Source: an uncultured SAR86 cluster bacterium
GTDB lineage: Bacteria > Pseudomonadota > Gammaproteobacteria > Magnimaribacterales > Magnimaribacteraceae
Assembly: GCA_902618945.1 (NCBI GenBank)
Contig: CACNCK010000002.1
Coordinates: 62,001-126,000 of the forward strand
Reading direction: 5' to 3'
Length of the DNA: 64,000 nucleotides
Of the stretch, positions 1-8,472 are shown in pieces; the first letter of the stretch is position 1, and each line of letters starts with the position of its first letter. A program made the position numbers and the translations under genes. The notes under the pieces were generated by a model. It ran no database searches. It saw nothing but the letters and a program-made list of their open reading frames with translations, and was not told the DNA's origin.

Positions 1-752
1 ATTGCCGAGGACCAATCCATTGATTTAAAATCATTAGTCCTTTTCAGGGCATGTTTCAACCAGCCTATAGTTATTCCTCTAATGCCTAAATCAGGAAACT
101 GGCTAAGAAACTTAAAAGTCCTACTAAATCTTTCTTCATCTGTTGTAAGGGCATTCTCTAGAAAAGATTCTTCTTGCCATCCCGAGTCTTCATCCCAAGA
201 AGGTTTCTGCATTGGAAATTCACTTAAGCCGAAATTTTCGAAAATTCCCAATAAACTAACCATCCTTCTCGAAACAGCATTTGCTCTGACAGAAACCATT
301 GGAGCGCAGAGTATGCATTTACTTAATATATTTTCAGAAGAAATAAAGTAAGAAGTCATAAGACAACCACCCATTGAATGTCCAAAACCTATGAAAGGTT
401 GTGGGCACTTTAAAGCAAAACACTCATTAATAACTTTAATAAAGTCTAGGTCATAAGTCTCAAATTTATCGATATGACCAATTTTTTTATTACTTGCCTT
501 TCTGGTAGAAAGACCCTGTCCTCTCCAATCCATCATCGCAACAGAAAAGTCTCTCTCAATAAATTCACAAACCACTTCATAATACTTTTCTATAAATTCT
601 GTCCTACCGGATTGAAGAATAATCGTACCTTTGTTGCTATCAAGGTTCCAAAAGGCAACTCTTAATTTGTTCTCATTGTCTAATGGAAAATAGTAAGCGC
701 TTCCATCAGGACAGTTTACACCGTCAATTTTACATAATGGTGCATCAATCAT
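1..752 (-). CDS. alpha/beta hydrolase, PldB/monoglyceride-lipase-like (partial)
   Basis: This reading frame is missing from the ORF track because it runs off the left edge. It starts at ATG 752-750 and stays open to base 1, giving about 250 residues without the C-terminus. The translation has the order typical of COG2267 lysophospholipases: a strand and oxyanion region around LQSGRTEF, then MMDWRGQG, then the nucleophile elbow GFGHSMGG with the catalytic serine. The Asp and His of the triad should lie beyond the window. No signal peptide is visible, so it probably acts in the cytoplasm or at the inner membrane on monoacylglycerol or lysophospholipid-type esters. The family call is firm; the substrate is inference. 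Confidence 0.88.
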   Translation of the reverse strand, partial: MIDAPLCKIDGVNCPDGSAYYFPLDNENKLRVAFWNLDSNKGTIILQSGRTEFIEKYYEVVCEFIERDFSVAMMDWRGQGLSTRKASNKKIGHIDKFETYDLDFIKVINECFALKCPQPFIGFGHSMGGCLMTSYFISSENILSKCILCAPMVSVRANAVSRRMVSLLGIFENFGLSEFPMQKPSWDEDSGWQEESFLENALTTDEERFSRTFKFLSQFPDLGIRGITIGWLKHALKRTNDFKSMDWSSA

Positions 753-785
753 TGTTGATAAAGAATATTAAAAAAGTTAAAGGTA

Positions 786-2795
786 TTAAGTGGCTAAGTA
801 CTTATTAAAAAAGGCACTTATACGTTTAAGTTTTTCAATTCTATTTTCTTCATCAGAAAAGCCATGACCTTCTTTTTCAACAATCATTTTTTCATAAGTG
901 ATACCTTTTTTATCGAGCTCCTTCATGAAAGTAACTGCTTCTTTATATGGCGTCCTAATATCTTTCCCGCCGTGAATTATCATGAAAGGGGTCTTCAATT
1001 TATCAACATAATTAACGGGAGATTGTTTTTTAGCTTCATCGCCATCACCAAATGTTGCTTGCAGAAATTTCTTTCCTCCTCTGGCCCATCTTATATCGCC
1101 ACTTTTATACTGAGCATTTATGTCATAGAGTCCAGCTTCACTTATGGCACATTTAAATAGATCTGGTCTCATCATTGGTGCCTGAGTGGATGCATAACCA
1201 CCATAGCTGCCTCCATAAATACAAACATTTGATTTATCAATAAGTCCTTTTTCTTCAAAAAAATCTAAAGAATCAAACATATCTTCGAGAACTGTATCAA
1301 AATTCCCGTAGACTTCTTTCATATGTTTAAGTCCATATCCGCTGGATCCTCGAATATTATTTTGTATTACATTAAATCCTTCTGCAGCAAGAAATTGAAC
1401 TTCGGGATCAAAACCCCACATGTCTCTAGCCCAAGGCCCTCCATGAGGCATAATTATAGTAGGTGCATCTTTTTTCCCAACTGCCTTAGTGAAATATGAC
1501 TGGATCAAATCTCCATGCTTATTTTTAAAGTCATAAACTTCCATTTTTGAAAGAGAATCGTAAGAAGTTTTAGACCAAAATCTTCCTAAAGGCGCGATTT
1601 GGTTTTTCTTTACATCTAGTAAATAATAAATTCCAGGATTATCATCTGCAGACACATAACCAACTGCACGGGAGTAATCAGTTGATCTTGACGTTAACAT
1701 AGTCTTGCTTCCAGGGAATGCATTGAAAAACTTTATATGTAGATCTTTTAGGCGGTTAGGTTCCGATAAATACAGATATTCAGGTTTTCCGTCATCTATC
1801 CTAATTCCATATGGACCATCATCAATACTTGAAGCTACGCCTGTTATGTCAACTCTTGGATGCCTGTAAATTAGTTCATATGTATTCTTTTTAAGATCAT
1901 ACTCATATAAACCTGTAGTATCTTGATCCATATATTCAGTCACCATCATCTTTCCATTTGGACTGAAACCTTCGATCGACGCATTTTTTGGGAATTCGAA
2001 ATCTTTGTAGAATACCCATCCAGGCATCTTATTGTCTTCTCTGATTGGTGGTATATAACAATTATTTTCAGAACCGCATTCTCTACTTGAGAGGGACCCA
2101 GAAGGTAAATTAGGTTTATAAAGATAAATCTCAGATGTATTTTCCAGATTTGAAGTCCAAACTCCCATTAAATCACCTTTATTGTTAAATACCCATGTGG
2201 GGTATATGACTGGAGAACGAGTAATAAATGTTACTTTTCCTGAAATGATGTTGAGTTTTGCTAAATCATTAAAACCAGCATTATCGAAAAAGTTAACAAG
2301 AATATGATCATCATCATCGGGCAATCTATGAACTATGCTAGCCGGCCTCTCCGGATTTGATTTTGCCCTGTTTCTGACACCCTGAAGATGGTCAGGTGCA
2401 GAACCGTATCCTGCTATTAATTTGGTATTTCTTCCATCTAAATCTGCAGCGACTAATTGTCCAATATTGAATTCTGCAGTACTCCTTGAATCTGGTCTCG
2501 TGACCGAGAAGACAATTCTATTATCTGTTGCCCAAAAGAAGTCGCTTATACGTCCTTTTTTTCCAAAATCATGTACGTTGACTAGCTGAGAAGAGTCTAG
2601 ATCAAGTATTTTGACGATTACTGTCTCCTCAGTTTTTTGTTGGACTGCGATATATCTTCCGTTTGGAGAAATTCTCACTTCATAAATATCAGGCAGAGAT
2701 CCGAAAATCTCTGCATTTTTTGAAGTATCGGAGTATATGTATTGGGGTAAGGCGAGGCTAAAGAATATAGAAAGAGCTATTAAGTGTCGTTGCAT
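786..2795 (-). CDS. secreted prolyl oligopeptidase family (S9) peptidase
   Basis: 669 residues. The N-terminus has a signal peptide (hydrophobic core ALSIFFSLALP), so the enzyme is probably periplasmic. Residues about 30-400 have the low-complexity repeat pattern of a beta-propeller, including an ISPNGRYIAVQQ motif typical of WD/TolB-like blades. The C-terminal 250 residues are an alpha/beta hydrolase domain with nucleophile elbow GGSYGGYAS (Ser about 530), HGGKD (Asp about 612) and EGHGF (His about 644), which completes the S9 triad. The family cleaves short peptides, usually after Pro or Ala, or acyl-amino acids. It is downstream of a PldB-like gene on the same strand, but the two spacers give no evidence of a shared operon. 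Exact specificity cannot be read. Confidence 0.92.
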   Translation of the reverse strand: MQRHLIALSIFFSLALPQYIYSDTSKNAEIFGSLPDIYEVRISPNGRYIAVQQKTEETVIVKILDLDSSQLVNVHDFGKKGRISDFFWATDNRIVFSVTRPDSRSTAEFNIGQLVAADLDGRNTKLIAGYGSAPDHLQGVRNRAKSNPERPASIVHRLPDDDDHILVNFFDNAGFNDLAKLNIISGKVTFITRSPVIYPTWVFNNKGDLMGVWTSNLENTSEIYLYKPNLPSGSLSSRECGSENNCYIPPIREDNKMPGWVFYKDFEFPKNASIEGFSPNGKMMVTEYMDQDTTGLYEYDLKKNTYELIYRHPRVDITGVASSIDDGPYGIRIDDGKPEYLYLSEPNRLKDLHIKFFNAFPGSKTMLTSRSTDYSRAVGYVSADDNPGIYYLLDVKKNQIAPLGRFWSKTSYDSLSKMEVYDFKNKHGDLIQSYFTKAVGKKDAPTIIMPHGGPWARDMWGFDPEVQFLAAEGFNVIQNNIRGSSGYGLKHMKEVYGNFDTVLEDMFDSLDFFEEKGLIDKSNVCIYGGSYGGYASTQAPMMRPDLFKCAISEAGLYDINAQYKSGDIRWARGGKKFLQATFGDGDEAKKQSPVNYVDKLKTPFMIIHGGKDIRTPYKEAVTFMKELDKKGITYEKMIVEKEGHGFSDEENRIEKLKRISAFFNKYLAT

Positions 2796-2868
2796 AGTAA
2801 AATTTTTATCAAAAAAAAATAAGTAGTTATAGTATCATTTTCAACAGTGACAGTGAATGTTGTAATTT

Positions 2869-2944
2869 GGGGCTATAGCTCAGCTGGGAGAGCGCAACAC
2901 TGGCAGTGTTGAGGTCGGCGGTTCGATCCCGCCTAGCTCCACCA
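2869..2944 (+). tRNA. tRNA-Ala(GGC)
   Basis: 76-nt cloverleaf with CCA encoded. The acceptor stem is GGGGCTA / TAGCTCC and contains the G3-U70 wobble pair that marks alanine tRNAs. The anticodon stem CAACA / TGTTG encloses CTGGCAG with anticodon GGC, and the T-loop is GTTCGATCC. It ends two bases before the stop codon of the opposing EEP gene. A TATAGT at 2828-2833 is a possible -10 element. Confidence 0.97.
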
Positions 2945-2945
2945 A

Positions 2946-3791
2946 CTAAAAAATAGATAATTCTATAAAAAGGGCTGGATGATCGCTCAAAGGACCTTCT
3001 TCTGTAAAAAACGATCTATCTTCTCCAACTGAATTTATCTTAAACCTCACATCTTCTCCTTGTTTTAAGAGGATATAGTCCAAGATGGACCATCTTCCAT
3101 CAATTTGAGTACCTTCAAAAGTATCCATTAAGGATAATTCATTCTTAAATTTTTTTAACAGCTGCATATCTCCTGGATCGTTGGAATTTAAATTTAGATC
3201 GCCCGCAACAATTAGAGCTTTTATGTCCTTTTTCTTCCTAATAGTTGAGACAATATGTTCCAGTTGCTTCTCTCTAGCATATCTATCTGAGTCTCTTCTG
3301 CCCGCATCCATATGAGTATTGATAATATAAAAATCCTTCTTATTTGGAGAGGTAATTTTGATTATCTGGAATCCTTTATACGCAAAACAGTCATTTGCTC
3401 CACTTAACCAACCAGAACAATCCTGATAGGTTTCATTCTCAACTTCAATCAACCAGCTATCAGGTAAATTGAATATGGAAGTTAGACCTGAGCCAGTACA
3501 AAACGGACAAAGAAAAGTTCCCATTCCACCTCTATAAGCTATGCTTTCGGTGCCGAGTCCAGAAGATAATTCTTCATGATGAGAATAGTCTTCTTGCAAT
3601 AAAGAGATATTAAAATTTCGTGTTTTTTCCCCGATAATGGGAAAGCGCATTTTAGGATTATCATCTATAAATATTTCAGGTAGTCCATGGGTGTTATAAA
3701 CCAAAATATTTAGATCTAAACTTTCATCTCCTGAACAAAAAACTTGAAAAGGTATAAATAAGTAAATAATTAATAAAAAATTACATTTCAT
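2946..3791 (-). CDS. secreted endonuclease/exonuclease/phosphatase (EEP) family protein
   Basis: 281 residues with a signal peptide (hydrophobic LLIIYLFIPFQVF). EEP-fold motifs occur in order: LDLNILVYNTHGLP (metal-site Asn), SLLQED (metal-binding Glu), INTHMDAG, IVAGDLNLNSND and the C-terminal SDHPALFIEL with the catalytic His. The family covers DNase I, sphingomyelinases, phosphoinositide phosphatases and secreted nucleases. Secretion and small size suit a periplasmic or extracellular phosphodiesterase, possibly sphingomyelinase-like or a nuclease, but the substrate cannot be assigned. The stop abuts the tRNA-Ala 3' end, and the start lies 2 bases from the stop of the upstream SDR, so the two are probably co-transcribed. 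Confidence 0.85.
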   Translation of the reverse strand: MKCNFLLIIYLFIPFQVFCSGDESLDLNILVYNTHGLPEIFIDDNPKMRFPIIGEKTRNFNISLLQEDYSHHEELSSGLGTESIAYRGGMGTFLCPFCTGSGLTSIFNLPDSWLIEVENETYQDCSGWLSGANDCFAYKGFQIIKITSPNKKDFYIINTHMDAGRRDSDRYAREKQLEHIVSTIRKKKDIKALIVAGDLNLNSNDPGDMQLLKKFKNELSLMDTFEGTQIDGRWSILDYILLKQGEDVRFKINSVGEDRSFFTEEGPLSDHPALFIELSIF

Positions 3792-3793
3792 AT

Positions 3794-4576
3794 CTACTTC
3801 TTGTTATTCCTTTTTGTAATTTTATTCCAAATGCTTGTTGATAATGACATTCCGAGGAATGGTCTTACAAGTTTATAGACTTTACCTGGTATTACGGTCG
3901 ATTTTCTTTTTAGAGAAGCTTCTTCAGTTTCGGATACTACTTTTTCGGCATCTATCCACATCCATGATGGTATTTTTTCTCTGAGATGTTCTAAGCCTGC
4001 TCTGGAATGAGCTTCAGTTTTTACATACCCTGGCAAACTCACGGTGATAGATATATTTTTAGAAGAAAGTTCTTGGGATAGGGATTGACCATATGAATAT
4101 ATTGCAGATTTAGCAGATGCATAGATTGAAGACTTAGGCATAGGTGTTATTGCTCCTATACTTGATATGATCACAATTCTTCCTTTACCCTTTTTAACCA
4201 TATTTGGAACATAGGATTCTATTAAATCAATCACACCATTGCACAGGAGATAAAATAGATCTTTTCTAGCTTCTTTATCGATACTTCCTGCTTCACCAAA
4301 CATAGTGATGCCTGCGTTAGCAATTATTAAATCAGGATCTTTCACTTTGTTTGTAATCTCTTGCACTCCCTCAGGCTTCGATAGATCTGCAAGATGATAG
4401 GTAGAGTCCTTATTTTTAATTGCATTAAAAGCCATCTCAGATTTTTCTGGATTTTGTGCTACGAGCTCAAGTTGCCAATTATTTAACGCCAAATATTTCG
4501 AATACGCGAGACCAATTCCAGAGGAGAAACCTGTTACCAAAGCTTTAGATTTTTGGTTGGTTTTAATAGTATTCAT
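3794..4576 (-). CDS. short-chain dehydrogenase/reductase (COG0300-like)
   Basis: 260 residues, classical SDR. The nucleotide-binding motif is TGFSSGIG (about residues 15-22), followed by ADLS, IANAGI, the catalytic Ser in IISSIG (about 138-139) and YASAK (Tyr152, Lys156). The C-terminal tail is basic and ends in KRNNKK, with a short hydrophobic stretch before it, as in DltE/YqjQ-type SDRs that reduce lipophilic substrates. It is the first gene of a likely two-gene unit with the EEP protein, and is divergent from the CPBP protease across a 108-base spacer. The reaction (NAD(P)-dependent alcohol/ketone interconversion) is known for the family; the substrate is unknown. Confidence 0.9.
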   Translation of the reverse strand: MNTIKTNQKSKALVTGFSSGIGLAYSKYLALNNWQLELVAQNPEKSEMAFNAIKNKDSTYHLADLSKPEGVQEITNKVKDPDLIIANAGITMFGEAGSIDKEARKDLFYLLCNGVIDLIESYVPNMVKKGKGRIVIISSIGAITPMPKSSIYASAKSAIYSYGQSLSQELSSKNISITVSLPGYVKTEAHSRAGLEHLREKIPSWMWIDAEKVVSETEEASLKRKSTVIPGKVYKLVRPFLGMSLSTSIWNKITKRNNKK

Positions 4577-4687
4577 TGAAATAAAGGTAAAACTCTCTTA
4601 TTCATTAAGTATATTTAAATTTTACTTAAATGACTTAAAAAAGATTTCTATCTTCTTTTAAAATTTGTTTTGTCGTACTATTGATTG

Positions 4688-5407
4688 ATGACGGATATAA
4701 ACACAACTAAATACTTTAGCGGGTGGTGGGCAGTACTTTTTATTTTCCTATCCTTTAACTTGATTCCAATTCCTTTTGCCATGCTCATAGGATTTCTTGG
4801 AGAGTGGGTTTATCAGAATCCAGTAGAGGTTGATATGAATTACCTGGGATTGATCAACATGCACCCAATTGCAGATAATTTAGTTTCAATTTTCTCAATG
4901 ACAACCTTGCTAGCTTTTGTACTCTGGAGAATGAGAGTTAGGCAAATACCTTTTGGTGACCTAGGTTCTTTGAATCTATATAAAAAAGATTTATTTTTCG
5001 GAACGCTCTTTTTAGCTGCCTTTATTTTATTAGAAGAAATCTATATGTGGACCCTTGGCATTGAGATGCCCATGGGATTTTTAGAATTTATGTTGTCTGA
5101 ACCTTTAATCTTAGGTCTCATCTCAGTTGTCATTATTGCTCCCATAGCAGAGGAATTTATTTTTAGAGGCTTTTTGTATTCTCAGCTAAGCCGAACAAGA
5201 ATAGGTCCATGGGGCGCTGTTACCCTTAGCAGCCTTTTATGGACTGTAATCCATTTTCAATATGAACCTCTTATCTTAATCGTATTATTTATTTTTGGTA
5301 TTTTTCTCGGTTACATAAGGATGGCCTATAAGTCGTTAAGCCTGCCGATAATGCTTCATGGAATAAATAACCTATTTGCCTTTTTTATGGCATATTATTT
5401 CTATTAG
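4688..5407 (+). CDS. CPBP-family intramembrane glutamic endopeptidase (CAAX protease-like)
   Basis: About 239 residues with six or more hydrophobic segments. In the track numbering (240 residues from a TTG) the conserved CPBP/Abi motifs are EEFIFRG (Glu156-Glu157, Arg161), His190 in VIHFQYE, and His225 with Asn229 in LHGINN. The track starts at TTG 4685; the adjacent ATG at 4688 is more likely. Family members are inner-membrane proteases related to Rce1, and bacterial roles include bacteriocin immunity and peptide processing. No peptide or bacteriocin partner is visible next door, so its role is open. A roughly 110-base spacer follows before the first TonB receptor. Confidence 0.88.
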   Translation: MTDINTTKYFSGWWAVLFIFLSFNLIPIPFAMLIGFLGEWVYQNPVEVDMNYLGLINMHPIADNLVSIFSMTTLLAFVLWRMRVRQIPFGDLGSLNLYKKDLFFGTLFLAAFILLEEIYMWTLGIEMPMGFLEFMLSEPLILGLISVVIIAPIAEEFIFRGFLYSQLSRTRIGPWGAVTLSSLLWTVIHFQYEPLILIVLFIFGIFLGYIRMAYKSLSLPIMLHGINNLFAFFMAYYFY

Positions 5408-5492
5408 ATTTTTCTTGATTGAATATCTAATTAGGGGTATTTTGATAGTTATATATTTCAAAAAAAGGAAATTTTTGTACTAGAAACATATT

Positions 5493-5540
5493 CAGTCTGA
5501 CAAAAGGATAGGTCTTCTGATGAAACTTTGGGGAGGTTTC
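5493..5540 (+). promoter_or_regulatory. 5' leader of TonB receptor 1: AAAAGGAT motif and GGGGAGG SD
   Basis: The octamer AAAAGGAT (5502-5509) lies in the loop of a weak two-part stem: CAG with CTG outside, GAC with GTC inside. The Shine-Dalgarno GGGGAGG is at 5530-5536, and the ATG at 5541 is the better start. The same octamer recurs in the leaders of the other two receptors. A GGA in a loop upstream of a GGA-containing SD is the usual layout of CsrA targets, but binding here is inference and the stem is weak. Confidence 0.4.
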
Positions 5541-8420
5541 ATGAAAAAGATAATCTTTTTTATATCTTTTACTTTAATGCCATTTCTTGCTTTATCAGAT
5601 GATGAAGAAAGAGGGGGCATAGAAGAAGTAATCGTAACCGCAGAGAGGCAAGCATCTTCTATTCAAGATACTGCGATTTCCATTACAGCCTTTGATTCAA
5701 CTTTAATTGAAGCATTGAATCTAAGAAATCAGGAAGATCTTCAGAACTATATTCCTGCAACGACTATTCAGCCATATGATATATCTATTCGAGGTATCGG
5801 AAGGATGTTTAGGGCATTGGGGGGGGATCCGGGTGTTGGAACTTATGTTGATGGTGCATATTCCGTTGATTTTGGTATTGCGTCTACAGATAACGGACTT
5901 TATGACATAGAAAGAATAGAGATTCTTAGAGGACCTCAGGGAACTCTTTATGGAAGGAACAGTATTGGAGGGGCAGTCAACTTTATAACCGCAAAGCCCT
6001 CTCAGGATTTTTCTGCAGAAGTAAGAACTTTAGCTGGAAGCTATGGAATGGCTGAAGGATATGGTTTTATCAACGGAGGCTTGACTGATAACTTAAGTGC
6101 AAGGCTGATAGTAGTAAACAGAAGTAGAGATGGTGTTATTAAAGATCTTGGTGCCGGTGAGGATCTTGATAGTTATGAAGATGAAAACTACACACTAGCA
6201 TTACGTTGGGAAAATGATAACCATACTTTTGATATTAGAGGAAATGAAAGAAGTTATGGAAGAATTATCAGTTCAGCACAAGGTGCAGGTCTACTGACAA
6301 CTAGTGAATATGGAGGAAATGTTAGAAGAAATGATCTAATGGTACACGGATACAGGCCAGTAGATCCTAATACTCCTTGCTCTAGTTTAGTTGACAGAAC
6401 CATTGCCAATTGTGCTACTCCAGGATATCAAATTTTTGAATTTAATCATAAAGGATTACAAAGATTTGGACAGTTTTTAGTACCTGGTGTGGACCCTGCG
6501 ACAATGGCAGGAACTGGTGTTAGCCCTAACTTTGCTTTCGGATACGACTCAAATATTCTTGCCGCAACTATGATAGGTGACGGAAAGGGCATTCCATCAA
6601 TGACAGGAGATGATCTTGTTACATCTACCAATGGATTTAATGATGAATACTTTGATCATCAAGCAGGTACAATTAACTACTCATGGGATGCTAGAGACGA
6701 TTTAACAGTCAAATATATTGGTGCCTATACTGATTACCTTTATACCAGAATTACTGATGATGACAGGACAGGAAATCCAAAGTTTGATGAACAGTTTCAC
6801 GCGATGCAAGAGACCGAAAATTTCCAACACGAAATTCAAGTATTTTGGGACATAACTGATGACTGGAGTTTTGTTGCAGGCTTATTTGAGTATCATGAAC
6901 ATATAGACCAAGATTTAGACTTTTTTACTCCGATTGCTGATGATTCCAGATATGCACAGCCAGCTGACTATGGTTCAGTGGCCGAAGAATTAGCTGGTGC
7001 AGACGCCTCAAGGCAAGTCCAGATGTTGACTGCTATTGCGGCCTTTGGCGGAGCTAATCCAACTGTACCTGCTTATACAACTACTGCGGGTCCTTACACA
7101 GCTAGGGATTTTGGTTGTGGAGTTGCAAGTTTATTAGGTGCTGCACCCGTGCCTGATTTTGCAGATCCTTCACTTACACAGGTGTGTATTGTCTCTGGTC
7201 CATGGGATGGAGAAAATGCTGTTCTCAAAAATGGTCCTAATCCATCTCCTGGAACCACATTTGTATGGCAGACACTAAATAAAACAGATGCTTACGCGGT
7301 CTATTTCCAGACTGAATATCAAATCAATGATACTTGGGCCATAACTTTAGGGGGTTCTTATAGTGAAGATGAAAAAGTTGCAGAGGAAAACCTTGTTCAA
7401 TATAACGAAGCGGATTTAACTGCTGCAAACCTTCTAGCATTTAATGTTTCAACCGGCGCGCTAAACGCTGATGGTACGCCAACAGGAGAGGGTGTAATAA
7501 GATTTAAAGGTGTTCCTTACTCTAGATCATTTTATAGGTCGATGGAGAGAGAATTTGAAGAATCTAACTATAGGGTAAATATTGATTACTCTCCAACAGA
7601 TAATGCATTATGGTATTTATCTGTAACCACGGGACATAGAGCAGGTGGATTTAATTTGGGTTATTTTTCTGCCTTCCCATCTTATGATTCAGAAGAGGTT
7701 ACTTCATATGAATTAGGCCACAAAGGCTCCTATATGGATAACACTCTGCAAATAAATGCTTCAACTTATCAATATGTTTACGAAAATATTCACGGACAAT
7801 TTGAATCTGCAGGCTTTTTGGGTGGAGTAAGTACATCTGTTATTGGTTATCCTGAAGCAGAAACCAAAGGATTTGAGCTTGAAGCAATATATATGCCACA
7901 GCCTAATTGGATTATTGGTGGTAACTATAGTTATACAGATGCTAGATTCTCAGAAGAGCTTGTTGATGCATTTGGTAATAGAGGTGTCATTGAGGTTAAT
8001 AATCCTGATGCTCCTAGTTCTCTTTACTCAATTAAAGAAAGAGAGAGACCAATTAATGGAGTAAAAATGGAAAGAATTCCTGAAAATAAACTTTCAGTTT
8101 ACTCTAACTATACTCAAGAATTAAATGATGGCTCTATAGACTACTTGGTAGGTGTTTCATGGACCGATGAAATCATATGGTCAGACGCAGCTATGCCTTA
8201 TCACATTTCGCCAGCATTCAGTCGGGTAGATATGAAAGCTACGTGGACTAATAATGAAGGTGACTTAGAAGTAATGTTCTTTGTAAACAACGTAATGGAC
8301 AAAATCGGTGTAAGAAATATCTCAACTGATGATGAAACCCAAGGTTTCTTAGTGTCTGTTGTTCCAACACTTCCTCGAATGGGAGGTATTTCGTTTACTA
8401 AGAAATTTGGAGCTTACTAA
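5541..8420 (+). CDS. TonB-dependent outer-membrane receptor 1
   Basis: The track gives 966 residues from 5520, but the ATG at 5541, just after GGGGAGG and followed by MKKIIFFISFTLMPFLALS, gives a proper signal peptide and a 959-residue protein. A TonB-box-like segment (EEVIVTAERQ) follows the mature N-terminus. The plug domain then includes DIERIEILRGPQGTLYGRN and GGAVNFITAKPS. The rest is a long beta-barrel with alternating aromatic strands and a C-terminal FTKKFGAY. At about 950 residues it is large for the family, because of long extracellular loops that contain cysteine pairs. It imports an unknown ligand across the outer membrane using TonB energy. It is related to the two receptors downstream but more diverged. 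Confidence 0.95.
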   Translation: MKKIIFFISFTLMPFLALSDDEERGGIEEVIVTAERQASSIQDTAISITAFDSTLIEALNLRNQEDLQNYIPATTIQPYDISIRGIGRMFRALGGDPGVGTYVDGAYSVDFGIASTDNGLYDIERIEILRGPQGTLYGRNSIGGAVNFITAKPSQDFSAEVRTLAGSYGMAEGYGFINGGLTDNLSARLIVVNRSRDGVIKDLGAGEDLDSYEDENYTLALRWENDNHTFDIRGNERSYGRIISSAQGAGLLTTSEYGGNVRRNDLMVHGYRPVDPNTPCSSLVDRTIANCATPGYQIFEFNHKGLQRFGQFLVPGVDPATMAGTGVSPNFAFGYDSNILAATMIGDGKGIPSMTGDDLVTSTNGFNDEYFDHQAGTINYSWDARDDLTVKYIGAYTDYLYTRITDDDRTGNPKFDEQFHAMQETENFQHEIQVFWDITDDWSFVAGLFEYHEHIDQDLDFFTPIADDSRYAQPADYGSVAEELAGADASRQVQMLTAIAAFGGANPTVPAYTTTAGPYTARDFGCGVASLLGAAPVPDFADPSLTQVCIVSGPWDGENAVLKNGPNPSPGTTFVWQTLNKTDAYAVYFQTEYQINDTWAITLGGSYSEDEKVAEENLVQYNEADLTAANLLAFNVSTGALNADGTPTGEGVIRFKGVPYSRSFYRSMEREFEESNYRVNIDYSPTDNALWYLSVTTGHRAGGFNLGYFSAFPSYDSEEVTSYELGHKGSYMDNTLQINASTYQYVYENIHGQFESAGFLGGVSTSVIGYPEAETKGFELEAIYMPQPNWIIGGNYSYTDARFSEELVDAFGNRGVIEVNNPDAPSSLYSIKERERPINGVKMERIPENKLSVYSNYTQELNDGSIDYLVGVSWTDEIIWSDAAMPYHISPAFSRVDMKATWTNNEGDLEVMFFVNNVMDKIGVRNISTDDETQGFLVSVVPTLPRMGGISFTKKFGAY

Positions 8421-8444
8421 GCGGGCGAAAATGAGTTAAAAAAG

Positions 8445-8468
8445 GCCTGCATCTTGCAGGCTTTTTTT
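8445..8468 (+). terminator. intrinsic terminator after TonB receptor 1
   Basis: GCCTGCA-TCT-TGCAGGC perfect 7-bp stem followed by seven T residues. It lies between the convergent receptor gene and the permease gene. Confidence 0.93.
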
Positions 8469-8472
8469 ATGG

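Noticed and set aside
4685-5407. CPBP protease as part of a bacteriocin immunity locus
   Set aside because: No precursor peptide, ABC exporter or modification enzyme is adjacent.
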